Assembly: GCA_022577435.1 (NCBI GenBank)
Contig: JAKOON010000007.1
Location: forward strand, 3,244,926-3,308,925
Source of the DNA: Embiotoca jacksoni
Taxonomy: Eukaryota > Chordata > Actinopteri > Embiotocidae
Length of the DNA: 64,000 nucleotides
Direction: 5' to 3'
Within the stretch, counting starts at the first letter, position 1, and each line of letters starts with the position of its first letter. Below the pieces are notes generated by a model that ran no database searches, was not told where the DNA came from, and saw only the letters and a program-made list of their open reading frames with translations. Both the position numbers and the translations under genes were made by a program. This document shows, one piece after another, positions 1-10,847 of this stretch.

Positions 1-34
1 TGGTAGTACAGCGAAGCACCAACATATTGAGTGG

Positions 35-191
35 CCAATCAGATCGTTCTAAAATTGTTCCCTCCCACTTTTTGCGAGTACATATAAAGTCAAATCAATG
101 TATGATATGTTCTAATGTAGATGCAGACACGAGTGGATTAATCAGAAATTGATGATCATATTTCACTTACTGCTGATGCTCAGAGTGGGGC
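35..191 (+). promoter_or_regulatory. Distal promoter and alternative leader exon of NITR gene 1
   Basis: A CCAAT box (35-39) and a TATAAA box (83-88) precede a short open leader at 152-191. It starts ATG ATC ATA and encodes MIIFHLLLMLRVG, a hydrophobic signal-peptide-like stretch, and ends in a clean GTAAGT donor in phase 1. That is the phase needed to join the V exon at 713. The block lies about 420 bp upstream of the second leader (574) and recurs before genes 3, 5 and 7. It may be an alternative first exon or a relic of an older leader; the sequence cannot say which. Confidence 0.5.
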
Positions 192-451
192 GTAAGTATA
201 TAGAGCTTGTTTTCAAATACAGTATATATTTTACGTGTCATTTCTTGCACTAACGTTTTAATCTCTCCTTTAAAATACTGCTTTGCTTGCTGCTGTGTTG
301 CTTGCTTGTATCTCCAAGGACAAAGACAACCAACCACCCAGAGATAGACAAATCTGTCTCAAAAGAGTCAAAAGTCAAAAATCTGAATCATTGCAACAAA
401 AGGAAAGAGAGGTGATATGCTTCTCAAAGCCCTGAATCACACAATATGTGG

Positions 452-573
452 CAGGAAGTGTGCTCATTCTGTCACAACCAATCAGATGCTTTTTAAAGTC
501 TGACTTATCACAACTGTCTCACCTCCTTTACTCACTATGATACCAACTATATCCCCATGAAGACATCAATGTC
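452..573 (+). promoter_or_regulatory. Proximal promoter and 5' leader of NITR gene 1
   Basis: An ETS-like GCAGGAAGTG element (451-460), a CCAAT box (478-482) and a TTTTAAAG TATA-like stretch (491-498) lie just upstream of the leader exon. Essentially the same block precedes every plus-strand NITR here, including the remnant at 44085. A six-codon upstream ORF (ATG 557, stop 575-577) ends across the main start codon. Confidence 0.5.
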
Positions 574-1040
574 ATGATGGTCGTGTTATGGATTGCATTG
601 CTTTTTTTTCATCGAGCATGTAAGTGCTGCTTTTTTTCCGGCCAAAAATTCTGTGCAATAGAGATTTTTCACACTCCTTTATTTAATGTTTTTCTGTTTT
701 CTTTTAATTCAGATACGCTGGTTCCAGTAACGACAGTTCAGCTCGGAGAACCAGTGACCTTGACATGTTCTTTACTCAAATTCAGCGACAAACAGTTCAA
801 ATGGTACAAGCAGAGCGCCGGGGATAATCTTAAATTAATTGTGACACTCTTGACATCTACAAGTGCGTTTGAACCAGAGTTTCCTCAATCAAGATTCCAA
901 GCACATCGTCATGACGGTTTTAGCAACCTGACCATTCTGAGGACAGTCCAGGAGGATGAGGGGATGTATCACTGTACAAACGCAGACTTCTTTAACACTG
1001 AATGGAATGGGACATATTTGTTAGTAAAAGGTAATAATGT

Positions 1041-1097
<57 letters not shown>

Positions 1098-2356
1098 TAC
1101 AGACTTGTGTTTCTATGCACATTTGAAAAAAAACGCCAACTGTGTTACTGCAATTTTTATTACACAGGAAACAGTCAGACATCAAACTACACCGTCACTC
1201 AGTGGCCGACAGCATCAGGTCCAGGCCGAGACTCAGCAACTCTCCAGTGTTCAATCCTCTCTGACCTTGAGCACATGAAGTGTCCAGGACATCACAGTGT
1301 GTTCTGGTTCAGAGTCGGATCAGATGAGTCTCATCCAGACACCATCTACACTGACGGAAATAGAAATAATGAATGTGACGAGAAATCTGACGCTCAGAAT
1401 AGCTGCGTTTATCGCTTCTCTAAGAACATCAGCTCCTCTGATGCTGGGACTTACTACTGTGCTGTGGCCACATGTGGAAGGATATTATTTGGAAACATAT
1501 CTAAGCTGCACCTTGGTAAGATTTTATGTTCAATAATATAAGACATATTCAAATTATTTTGATACCATTGTGAACAATATGGCTGTTAAGAAGCACTGAA
1601 GTTGTTGTTTTTGTTTTGTTTTCTAGCTCAATCAACACATTCAGTTTTAATTGAGAGGGTGATATTAATCGTCTTTTTGGCCATTTCTGTCATTGGAAAT
1701 GTTGTTCTCATCTGCAAGCTAAGAGTATGTGAACAGTGGAGAGGTGAGTGAAGTTAAAAGTGTTGGAAAAACGAACATTCTCCTGTGATATTTATATTAT
1801 TAAATGTATAATAATTATATGTTATACATGCATTTTAAACATAAGATCAGACAAACCTTTTCAAGTACTATTATAAAATCATCAGGGCTCAGTCATTGTG
1901 CATATTTAAGAAATTGATGTAAAGTAGCAGTAGTTTTTTAAACATAGTCTTCTTTGCTATATTATATCATTCATTGCTCCTAATGATTTGTATTCTACGA
2001 CTTTATTCTGTGAGGGAAAAGTGCATTTATTGATTATATTTTTGTTATTATAATTTGTTTTCAGCTTCAGGAACGGAAAGTGCTCTTTCAGAAACACAAA
2101 AAGACTCCTCACAACAACCAATAGACGATACTGTAAGTTAAAATGACAAATGCAAATTATTATTCTGTAAATATATGTCTCCAAATCAGCATATCAGTCT
2201 TTCCAACTCATTTGTTAATTGTTTTATTCACCACAGACTGAAGCTGAACACAATCTGAACTATGCGCCACTAAATTTCTCTGAAAGAAAAGCAACAAGAG
2301 GGAGAAAGAAGAGAGAGTTTGCCGAGGACTGTGTCTACTCTCAAGTTAAACACTGA
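574..2356 (+). CDS. nitr: NITR gene 1: two-Ig-domain inhibitory-type novel immune-type receptor
   Basis: Predicted exons are 574-619, 713-1030, 1168-1515, 1627-1743, 2065-2132 and 2237-2356. Phases are 1-1-1-1-0 and the sum is 338 residues plus stop. Exon 1 is a hydrophobic signal peptide (MMVVLWIALLFF). Exon 2 is a V-type Ig domain with LTC, WYKQ, the DEGMYHC Cys motif and a J-like WNGTYLLVKG end. Exon 3 is an I-type Ig domain with LQC, CPGHHSVFWF, YYCAVATCG and LFGNIS. Exon 4 is a TM helix with flanking E-R. Exons 5-6 form the tail, with the canonical ITIM LNYAPL and a second motif CVYSQV. By family knowledge this is a plasma-membrane receptor of lymphoid/NK-like cells that recruits SHP-type phosphatases; this is inferred, not shown. 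Start 574 is an ATG-ATG pair and the second has the better Kozak context. It is the positional twin of gene 5. Confidence 0.87.
1045..1099. repeat. (TA)n microsatellite in NITR gene 1 intron 2
   Basis: A run of about 25 TA dinucleotides, ending in a short imperfect ATACATATATAC, fills the middle of the V-to-I intron. The five paralogous plus-strand genes have only T-rich tracts at the same place, so the expansion is specific to this copy. Confidence 0.95.
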
Positions 2357-4284
2357 CACCGGTGACCATGTGGAGCATCTCCTGAATTATGAATTAAACC
2401 TCGCATGATACAGTTCCTGTACTGATTGTTTGGACTTTTTATTTTTCTATCTTAGCTAAATATTCAGAAATATTCCGTGTTAACAGAGTTCAGTTGCTTC
2501 ATCGCCGACAATATTTGGGCTCTCAAAGCGTAAAGATAGTTTTGTTGCATTTTCCATCCCTGGTTTTTAACTGTATTGACTCACTGTCTTGTGTTTTTTT
2601 TTTCAATTAAAATTTATTACATGAAATGTCTTTCTGAATTTTATGTTTGCAACCGTTTTATGAACGTAAACAGGAGGAGAAAGACAGACGAGCGGGCTAA
2701 AGGAGAAATCTGGTCAACTTTTGACGGCAATTTAATCGAGTTGGATTTAAAGATTTTATAATACCATGTAGTGTGCAGATATCCGACCCGTGTTTTTAGA
2801 CTGAAAACCATTTATTCTGTCAAAATAATAAAAAACTTAAGAATGGCTTTATACAGACTCTGATAATATAAACACCTTTTCATTCTACTGCATCCTGTCA
2901 GTGTGCTGAAGCCTCTCAAGAAATTTCCTTTGTGACGTTTCATTACACAAAATGTTTGCTCATTAGAGATGCTGACAAAGCCACATGTTGGTTGATTGTT
3001 ATTGTGTTTGTGGAGTTTTTACAATTCTCTTCTGGTAACAACCTGTTATCCACACTGCTCACCTATGAGCTATTATCCAACCTTTGACCCATATCTTAAT
3101 AAATTGCCATATTTTGCATGTTGGAAACAAGCCTTCCTCTCAAGATTACCTCAAACTAAGAGTTTGTATCACCTCCTGATTACTGCCAACGTTTACGTTC
3201 AGTAACTTGGAATAACGGAAAGAAAAGCATTACATGTAATCCTTGTCACCAAAACACTAACCCACAGGTTATAGCCACAGCCTCCACCAATTTCTACTTC
3301 CTGAACCCCTCCCACTAAGATTCACGTTATCCACCTAACAGATTTGGTTCAGTTACAACACAGTTCTAGTGTGCACTGATTTTTCCCGTCGAACACGTGA
3401 ATAAATATTCACTGTTGTCATTGCCACATATGCCACAATCTCTCGAGCAATTCTCTGAGATGAGAAACGATGGAGAGAGAAGGAAAAAAAAATTGACTGC
3501 TGCAAGCATGTGCAACTGAATGTGATACAAAACAGCCCTTTTCATATTTGTTCTACAAATATTTGTATTTTATCGTAGCCTAAAACGCTAATTACATTTT
3601 CCACAGTTTAAAGGCCCTGGACTTACACTAAATATGTATAAGTATAAATACCACGTGAAAGTTAGTGTGTGGACTTCTTTTGAAACTAATTTAATTGTTG
3701 GAAATGTTCATTATTAAATAAATATTCAATCAGACAAAGTCCGCTCTAACGTGGCCAAATTGAGACTCTGCCTTCATTACAGTATTCTGAGCCATGCTTC
3801 ATTTTATCTTTGACATTATTGTCCTGTTGCTCGAGTGATTCATCATTCTGGTCCATCATAAAATATTTCAACAAATAACTACTGCACAGCTGGCAACGTC
3901 TCCTCTCCCCTCCATTCAACAACAGCACCAGTACTTCTGTTTGTGTTTTGTTCTAATTTCTAGGGGTAATAACAAAGTGATGGTTTCAGTCCCTCCAGGA
4001 AATCCCGATCTTGCGATCGCAATAATTAAAGCAAATTCAAGCAAACTCTGCAATATTTGTGGGAGCTTGCAATTTTTTTTAATTCCTGAGATTATTCCTC
4101 AAAAAATGTCATCAGCAGAAGCTGTGCTGAAAGCATTGACAGCATGAAGTTAGTCTTTTCAGACAAATCTGGCTTTATTAACACAAATAACTCCTCGTTT
4201 ACAGTCAGCACGGCTCTCCTCCTCTCATCTCCTCTACAAAACAAACCCTGCGTTCCGGATCGCATACGATTTCTTTTTACTTTT

Positions 4285-4795
4285 AGTATGGACGACAGCT
4301 TCCCTTCAAAAGTATATACTGTTGCATGTAGTATGTATACAATTGGGACATACTACTCCATCATAAAAAATGTGTCTTGAACTTTGATGCACTTTGTCAT
4401 ATCCGTCACGATCCGTAGCGCGACGTTTGTAGTAAAAAGAAAAAGGATGCGATTTAGAACAAGTAAGATTCCTTTTAATGCCCCTTCTTCTTCTTCTTCT
4501 TCTTCTTCTTCTTCTTCTTCTTCTTCTTCTTCTTCTTCTTCTTCTTCTGCTATCTCTTCTGGGCGGAGCATTAGCGCCATCAACTGTCTCGGCCGCTCAG
4601 TCGTTGTGACGTATCTTCTGCTGCGCAAAGGATTGTGAGTCAGAGCAGCTCGAGTACCATGCTGGCCTGCATACTGCAAAATACGACCGGATGTAGTAGG
4701 ACATACTGGTACTTTTGGCATCCTACATCTAACATACTATGTATTGATACATATTAAATCTTTTTTTTGGCCTACTAAATAGTATGCTAGTATGG
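4285..4795. repeat. Candidate non-autonomous inverted-repeat element (AGTATG-rich)
   Basis: Both ends are rich in TAGTATG/CATACTA words in opposite orientation (TTTAGTATGGAC at the left, TAGTATGCTAGTATGG at the right). The interior has GACGTATC and GGGCGGAGCATTAG. Related copies lie at about 26275-26540 (truncated), 42815-43285 and 44205-44480. It resembles fish MITE-type DNA elements with no coding capacity. The exact superfamily and termini are not determined. Confidence 0.5.
4484..4548. repeat. (CTT)n trinucleotide array
   Basis: About 21 CTT/TCT triplets inside the AGTATG-rich element. Paralogous arrays at 26477-26518 and 43019-43044 are shorter. The poly-Ser and poly-Glu ORFs across it are artefacts of the repeat. 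Confidence 0.95.
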
Positions 4796-5465
4796 ATATT
4801 GGAAAGCAGGGCTACAAGAGCATTCAGCTGACTAAATTTGGTTGAACTTATCAATTGTATTTTAAAGTACAAATGATGTCTATCATTCTTATGTTTTGTA
4901 GTTCCAGGCATCAACATCCATATGCATCTGTTATCATATAATAAGCAATATTCATACTAGGTTTGTTTTTCATTTAAATTCAATGTAATTATGGTATTGA
5001 TTTATTTACAATGGATCTGGACTGACTGCAAGTCCATCAATATACCAAGTGAAGCACATTGCAGCCGTACAAGACCAGCTTTGTTAGATTGAAAAAGAGA
5101 GTGAGACAGGAAGGTCAACGTGTGATTTTGATTGAAGTATCTCAACAACTGCTGGATGGTTTGCCATGAAATGGACAGTAGCTCTGGTTTTTGTGAGGCT
5201 ACACCATCTCTCTTGGACAGGGGATGTTGTTTGAGCTTTTGTTCCTGTGAAGGACATGATGTCAGAAAGATCCAGCCTGTTAATCTCTCCTTTAAAATAC
5301 TGCTTTGCTTGCTACTGCGTTGCTTGCTTGTAGCTCCAAGGACAAAGACAACCAACCACCCAGAGATAGACAAATCTGGGTCAAAGTGAAAAGTGAAAAA
5401 TCTGAATCATCGCAGCAAAAGGAAACATGTGATATGCCTCTCGAAGCCCAGGATCACACAAAATG

Positions 5466-5577
5466 TGGCAGGAAGTGTGCTCATTCTGTCACAACCAATC
5501 AGATGCTTTTTAAAGTCTGACTTATCACAACCATCTCACTGAAACACTAACTCCATCCCCATGAAGACTTCAATGTC
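5466..5577 (+). promoter_or_regulatory. Proximal promoter of NITR gene 2
   Basis: The same GCAGGAAGTG, CCAAT (5495-5499) and TTTTTAAAG series seen before gene 1. This gene lacks the MIIFHLL distal leader. Instead, a different short leader-like ORF (MKWTVALVF, 5166-5192) lies 0.4 kb upstream. Confidence 0.5.
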
Positions 5578-7200
5578 ATGATGGTCGTGTTATGGATTGC
5601 ATTGCTTTTTTTTCATCGAGCATGTAAATGCTGCTTTTTTTTCCAGCCAAAAATTCTGTGCTTTACAGATTTTTCACACTCCTTTATTTAATGTCTTTCT
5701 GTTTTCTTTTAATTCAGATACGCTGGTTCCAGTAACGACAGTTCAGCTCGGAGAACCAGTGAACTTGACATGTTCTTTACTCAAATTCAGCTCTGTAGGA
5801 TTCCAATGGTACAAGCAGAGCGCCGGGGATAATCTTAAATTAATTGTGACACTCTTGATATCTACAAGTGCATTTGAACCAGAGTTTCCTCAATCAAGAA
5901 TGCAAGTACATCTTTATGGCGGTTTTAGCAACCTGACCATTCTGAGGACAGTCCAGGAAGATGAGGGGATGTATCACTGTACAAGCACAGAGTTCATTGA
6001 ACCTCAATGGAATGGGACATATTTGTTAGTAAAAGGTAATAATGTGATTTTTTTTTTTACGGATTTGTGTTTCTATGCACATTTGAAAAAAATGCCAACT
6101 GTGTTACTGCAATTTTTATTACACAGGAAACAGTCAGACATCAAACTACACTGTCACTCAGTGGCCGACAGCATCAGGTCCAGGCCGAGACTCAGCAACT
6201 CTCCAGTGTTCAATCCTCTCTGACCCTGAGCACGTGAAGTGTCCAGGACATCACAGTGTGTTCTGGTTCAGAGTCGGATCAGATGAGTCTCATCCAGACA
6301 CCATCTACACTGACGGAAATAGAAATAATGAATGTGACGAGGAATCTGATGCTCAGAAGAGCTGCGTTTATCGCTTCTCTAAGAACATCAGCTCCTCTGA
6401 TGCTGGGACTTACTACTGTGCTGTGGCCACATGCGGAAGGATATTATTTGGAAACATATCTAAGCTGCACCTTGGTAAGATTTTGAGTTCAGTAATATAA
6501 GACATACTCTAATAATGTTGATACTCACAATGTGGGAAATAATGGTAATGCTGTTAAGAAGCACTCAATTTGTTGTTTATGAAAATATTACAATTTTCAA
6601 GTGTCTGATTTTTCATGCAAAATTTACTAGTAGTAATTTTACTTTTTCCAATCATCTAACCACTGTCTTTGACTTTCATTGTTTCTTTCTTCTCATTCTG
6701 TTGTAGGATGCACGTGTTCACAGGAGGACAGTACAGTTATTTTTCTCCTCTGTGCTGTCTTGGCTATAAGTCTGATTGTTATTGCTGTCCTCATTCACGC
6801 CATCAAGAAAAACAAGAGTGATACTTGCAAAGGTAAAAGAAGTTACTCATATTTTCTCTGGACAATGAAATTTAAATGATTGAACCTTCATTTATTGTTA
6901 TGTACTGTATGTTATTTTTTGTTATCCAGCTGCTGTTGGCTTGCAGAAAACACAGGTTGGACAGAAACATCAACTGGTAAAGCACTTTTATTTATTTTTG
7001 TATCTCATCAAGTCAATAAAGGTTTTGATATTGCTCATGTTTTTTTTTTTTTTCATATATTTTGTCAGACAGATGAGGACACATGGATTTATTCTGCTGT
7101 CATCTTTACCATGATGAAAGCTGAAAGAAATGCAGTAAAGAATGGGAAAGCAGAGAGAGAGAAGATCTACACTTCTGTCAAGGCTTTGGGGTTGGATTAG
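5578..7200 (+). CDS. nitr: NITR gene 2: two-Ig-domain receptor with the alternative cytoplasmic tail
   Basis: Predicted exons are 5578-5623, 5718-6035, 6127-6474, 6707-6832, 6930-6976 and 7069-7200; 338 residues, phases 1-1-1-1-0. Leader, V domain (WYKQ, DEGMYHC, CDR3-like TSTEFIEPQWNGT) and I domain (CPGHHSVFWF, YYCAVATCG, LFGNIS) are near-copies of gene 1. From intron 3 onward the gene is unrelated. The TM exon begins GCTCSQEDSTV, followed by a hydrophobic helix and IKKNKSD. The tail has WIYSAVIF and KIYTSVKAL: tyrosine motifs with V at +3 but no I/V/L/S at -2, so not canonical ITIMs. AATAAA at 7381-7386 is a plausible poly(A) signal. Signalling is probably mediated by these tyrosines, but polarity (inhibitory or activating) cannot be read from sequence. 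It is the positional twin of gene 6. Confidence 0.86.
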
Positions 7201-10200
7201 ACTGTTAACACATGCTTGGTGTTCATTTGCTTTGAATAATCAAGTTGATAAACTAGCTAAAGGGCATCATTTATGTTGCAGTACTGTACATACTATACTG
7301 TGTATCATCTTAATTCAGATTTGTGTTCTTTTGTTTAAATGTATTTACACAGAATTCATCTTTTTCACGTAAAAATTACAAATAAAACATACTTTCTAGT
7401 GCCAAACTGTTGCTGCTGGTGTGATCTGTTTGTCTTTCTAAACACTTACTAACGTCACGGAAATCAGTTCAACATTTAAATTGTGCAAAATGGGTGTTTA
7501 TCAGGTTTGTAATCTTGTTAAAATCACAGGGATTTAAAAATAATTTAATAATGTGATTATTCCTTCAATCAAAGTATATAGCATTCAATACATTTACACT
7601 TCAGGATAAGTTTTTTTTGTTCAATTTTAACAATGACTGTTACGAACCGATAGCCTGATGTGAACCAGAACACAGACAATTGGAATTCTTACTCCTGGAA
7701 GTTATAACCTCCCTCTGCTCCATGCACATTACTGTGCTGCGCTTTGTTCACGTGCAACAGGAACACTCTGAACTTTCTGATTCACCCTCGTACGAACCAA
7801 CAAAAGTTGTCCTGATGTCAGCTTCACATATTTTTGCTGCTCTAAATAAAATCAGACTGATTTATTGGACATATTAGTGTCTAACTTTAGTACAGATAAG
7901 TAATAACATATAAACAAACTTGAGGGCAAGCTGTTCTTTCTGTTTTGTCTAAGCCTTAATTTGTAGGTTTTATTTGTATAATATCCTAGAGAGAATCACG
8001 TATATAACATTTCAAATAGTCTGTAATTTTGGGGCGAATTGTGATGGTCAAATTGATAGAGAAAGGAAACAGGACGTCTGTAAAAAAAAAAAAAAAAAAA
8101 GCTACCACGTCTGTGTTCACCTGCAGGTTTTAGGGGTCTGTTGCAGGGTAGAAGTGAGAGGAAATATCACCAAAACCACAGAAAGTCAAGAGATGTGGAG
8201 ATCTCAAAGCCTGAAAGATTTTTCATGCATCTCTTTTAAACATAATTAATCTCTCTGTTTTAACTTATGTATTCAGATCAATAAAGACCATCATTCTTTC
8301 TAGTCTCACTGCACTTTGTAAAGGACTTCTGCATTTCTGTCATGACAGCAATAAGTAAAGCTACAGTGGCAGACAAAAGCTGTGGTGGGCCGTTCCTCCA
8401 CCCTTTGACCAACCACTGAAGCTGCTTACTCAGATCAGACCTGACTGTGCGCTTCAACCGGATATGAAGTGAGAGAGGAGCTACGAGGCTTCAGCAGGTT
8501 AATTTTAGTTTTAGTTTGAGTTGCTTGTTATTTAAAATACAAATAGTATCTGATATATTTTCCTGTGTGTTTCAAAGATACAATCTACAATTATTTGCAT
8601 CTGCAGTTTTGAAATATGTTATTTTTAGTGTTATTTTAATTTTAATGTGATTTTATTGATTTATTGTTTCCACTGCATCACTGCACCAAGAAATGGACTA
8701 AACAAGCAGTGCTGTCAATCCTATTTGTTGTAACTTTACAGTCAAAGTCCTGCCTTTGCTTAAAAGATCAGTAATAATTGATAAGCAGTGGTCCAGCTTT
8801 GTGAAATTAAAAGAGAGAGCGAGACAGGAAAAAAAAGGCCCTCGTGTTTTTTATGCTAGAGTCTCTTATGTATTACCTGACTGCATGATATTGTCAGCTG
8901 TTCCTGTCACTACTGTAGTGAAGCTGAGTCACTCAGGATTCGTCCATGTCAGTCACTTTTGGTTTTGATTATTTTACTGCAACCAAAAGCATTTTTTTCA
9001 CGGAGAAAAAAACAACACTTTGTATATTCTCTCATGCTGTCTCACTGTCAGGTCTTTGTTCAGGTTTAAAAAAGTTTTCTCCCTCACATCATTACATGGA
9101 CCAGTTGAGTCAGAAACTTGTGATCTCTTCCAGGTGAATTTGTTTATGTGATAATGTGAGAGTGATGCTCTGAAGGGAGAGTAGAGGAAGGAGGGTGTGA
9201 CCGCAGCCACCTCCCAACTCTACATGCTTCTCACTTCCTGATGAAGTGACTGACAGGCAGAGTGGGCGTGTCATCATTGATGACATGCAGCTTCTGAATT
9301 GGCTGGCTTAAATATTGGAGATGGCTCCTTGTTCTTTGTGTATCATTGTGGCAAAAGGTTGGATTTATATTTATTAAGTTCACAGAAATAAAACAGAGCA
9401 ACTAAATTCCTTTTTAACTAAGTGCTACAAACAGTGTTGTAGGATTTACTATTAGGTGTACATATGTGAATATGTTACATGTGGTGCATTTAAATTTGAA
9501 GTCTGGTAATGCCAGGGCCCTTTTAAAAGGACATCTTAATCGGTGTGGAAAAACATTCAATGTGAATGTTATTCTCTATTTGTTGAATCATTTCACTTTC
9601 ACTGAATGGTGACATTGATGTCAAGAAAGAACAAATAGCTGCTTCTCTTTTGTAGTTTGTGTCCCATTCAGAAATACAGACAAACTATTTTTAATCAAAA
9701 TGTATTGGCATGGGTTATACAGAGGAAATCAAGCCCAATCTAAACCCATCCCTGGACTTTAAGAACAGCGCTATAGACACAAAGCTTCATGAACTTTCAC
9801 TTCAGGTTTCAATATTTACAGTATATTCAGTTCAGTCTTAAAAGATGCAGTAATGTACTACTCAAGGAAGCTCTAATGAATGAATGAATACTTTTGAGTT
9901 GCATCATCATAAATGTAGGATCCAGTCTTGAGCTTTACTCAATTCAAGCTCCAAAGAAAGATATTCTGATGAAAAGCGATTCAAAATTAGGATATGTTGA
10001 ACTATGCTGCTAGAAATATTTTTGTAAATGAAAATTCTCTTAATCTCTAATCCCCACAATATAAAATGCTGTTTCAGGTAGAGGATACGTGTGTTCGTCC
10101 CAAACAGCTTAACCTGAAAAGTCTAAATCTTCTTGGCAATGTTGTGACCAAGAGTGTTTGGGTTCGCACGTAGTTGATCTCTCTGTGAGAGTTATAGACA

Positions 10201-10318
10201 CATGAAACAAAAGCTTACTGCTGCTGTTGTTTCATGTGTTTAGGTTGGAAAGATAGTTGGTATTATTTCCACTGTGGTAGTACAGCGAAGCACCAGCGTA
10301 TCGAGTGGCCAATCAGAT
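7201..10318. other. Spacer downstream of NITR gene 2
   Basis: Holds the gene 2 3' UTR and then about 2.9 kb shared with 28349-31990. Its last 0.8 kb (from about 9467) is also shared with 21454-22255. Short ORFs such as 7680-7877 persist in both copies, but they carry no recognisable domain and I do not call them genes. A poly(A) tract lies at 8083-8100. Confidence 0.65.
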
Positions 10319-10465
10319 CGTTCTAAAATTGTTCCCTCCCACTTTTTGCGAGTACATATTAAGGCAAATCAATGTATGATATGTTCTAATGTAGATGCAG
10401 ACACGAGTGGATTAATCGGAAAATGATGATCATATTTCACTTACTGCTGATGCTCAGAGTGGGGC
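10319..10465 (+). promoter_or_regulatory. Distal promoter and alternative leader exon of NITR gene 3
   Basis: CCAAT box (10319-10323), a TATA-like ACATATTAAGG, then a leader ORF 10423-10465 (MMIIFHLLLMLRVG) ending in a phase-1 GTAAG donor. It is homologous to 35-191, but the TATA motif differs from gene 1. Confidence 0.45.
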
Positions 10466-10721
10466 GTAAGTATATGGAGCTTGTTTTCAAATACAGTATA
10501 TATTTTAAGTGTCATTTCTTGCACTAATGTTTTAATCTCTCCTTTAAAATACTGCTTTGCTTGCTGCTGTGTTGCTTGCTTGTATCTCCAAGGACAAAGA
10601 CAACCAACCACCCAGAGATAGACAAATCTGTCTCAAAAGAGTCAAAAGTCAAAAATCTGAATCATTGCAACAAAAGGAAAGAGAGGTGATATGCTTCTCA
10701 AAGCCCTGAATCACACAATAT

Positions 10722-10847
10722 GTGGCAGGAAGTGTGCTCATTCTGTCACAACCAATCAGATGCTTTTTAAAGTCTGACTTATCACAACTGTCTCACCTCC
10801 TTTACTCACTGAGATACCAACTACATCCCCATGAAGAGATCAATGTC
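10722..10847 (+). promoter_or_regulatory. Proximal promoter of NITR gene 3
   Basis: Conserved GCAGGAAGTG, CCAAT (10752-10756) and TTTTTAAAG block immediately before the leader exon, with the overlapping six-codon upstream ORF. Confidence 0.5.

Larger units (their letters stand above)
2357..5000. other. Spacer between NITR genes 1 and 2
   Basis: Contains the gene 1 3' UTR (candidate AATAAA at 2827-2832) and then sequence shared with 24334-26540 and 41.8-43.5 kb. I see no exon with support. Short ORFs inside are not protein-like. The 3' part holds the palindromic repeat and CTT array annotated separately. Confidence 0.7.

Noticed and set aside
1293..1299. CACAGTG heptamer resembling a V(D)J recombination signal in the I exon
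   Set aside because: It encodes the conserved HHSVF stretch, has no suitably spaced nonamer, and the J-like motifs are already joined in germline exons, as expected for non-rearranging NITRs.
3746..3928. Minus-strand ORF repeated in the spacers (also 25683-25865)
   Set aside because: No homology recognised; small frame differences between copies and no splice signals support non-coding spacer.
4353..4721. Acidic poly-Glu and poly-Ser ORFs across the CTT arrays (also 26344-26676 and 42897-43214)
   Set aside because: They are translations of a simple (CTT)n repeat inside a non-coding element; no conserved flanking domain or splice context.
7680..7877. 65-codon ORF kept in both spacers (also 28828-29025)
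   Set aside because: Short, no domain, and conservation follows from unit duplication; may be part of a 3' UTR.
8756..9210. Spacer ORFs with a VTTVVKLSHSG-like phrase that recalls an Ig strand
   Set aside because: No paired cysteines or Trp of an Ig fold follow, and the frame differs between unit copies.
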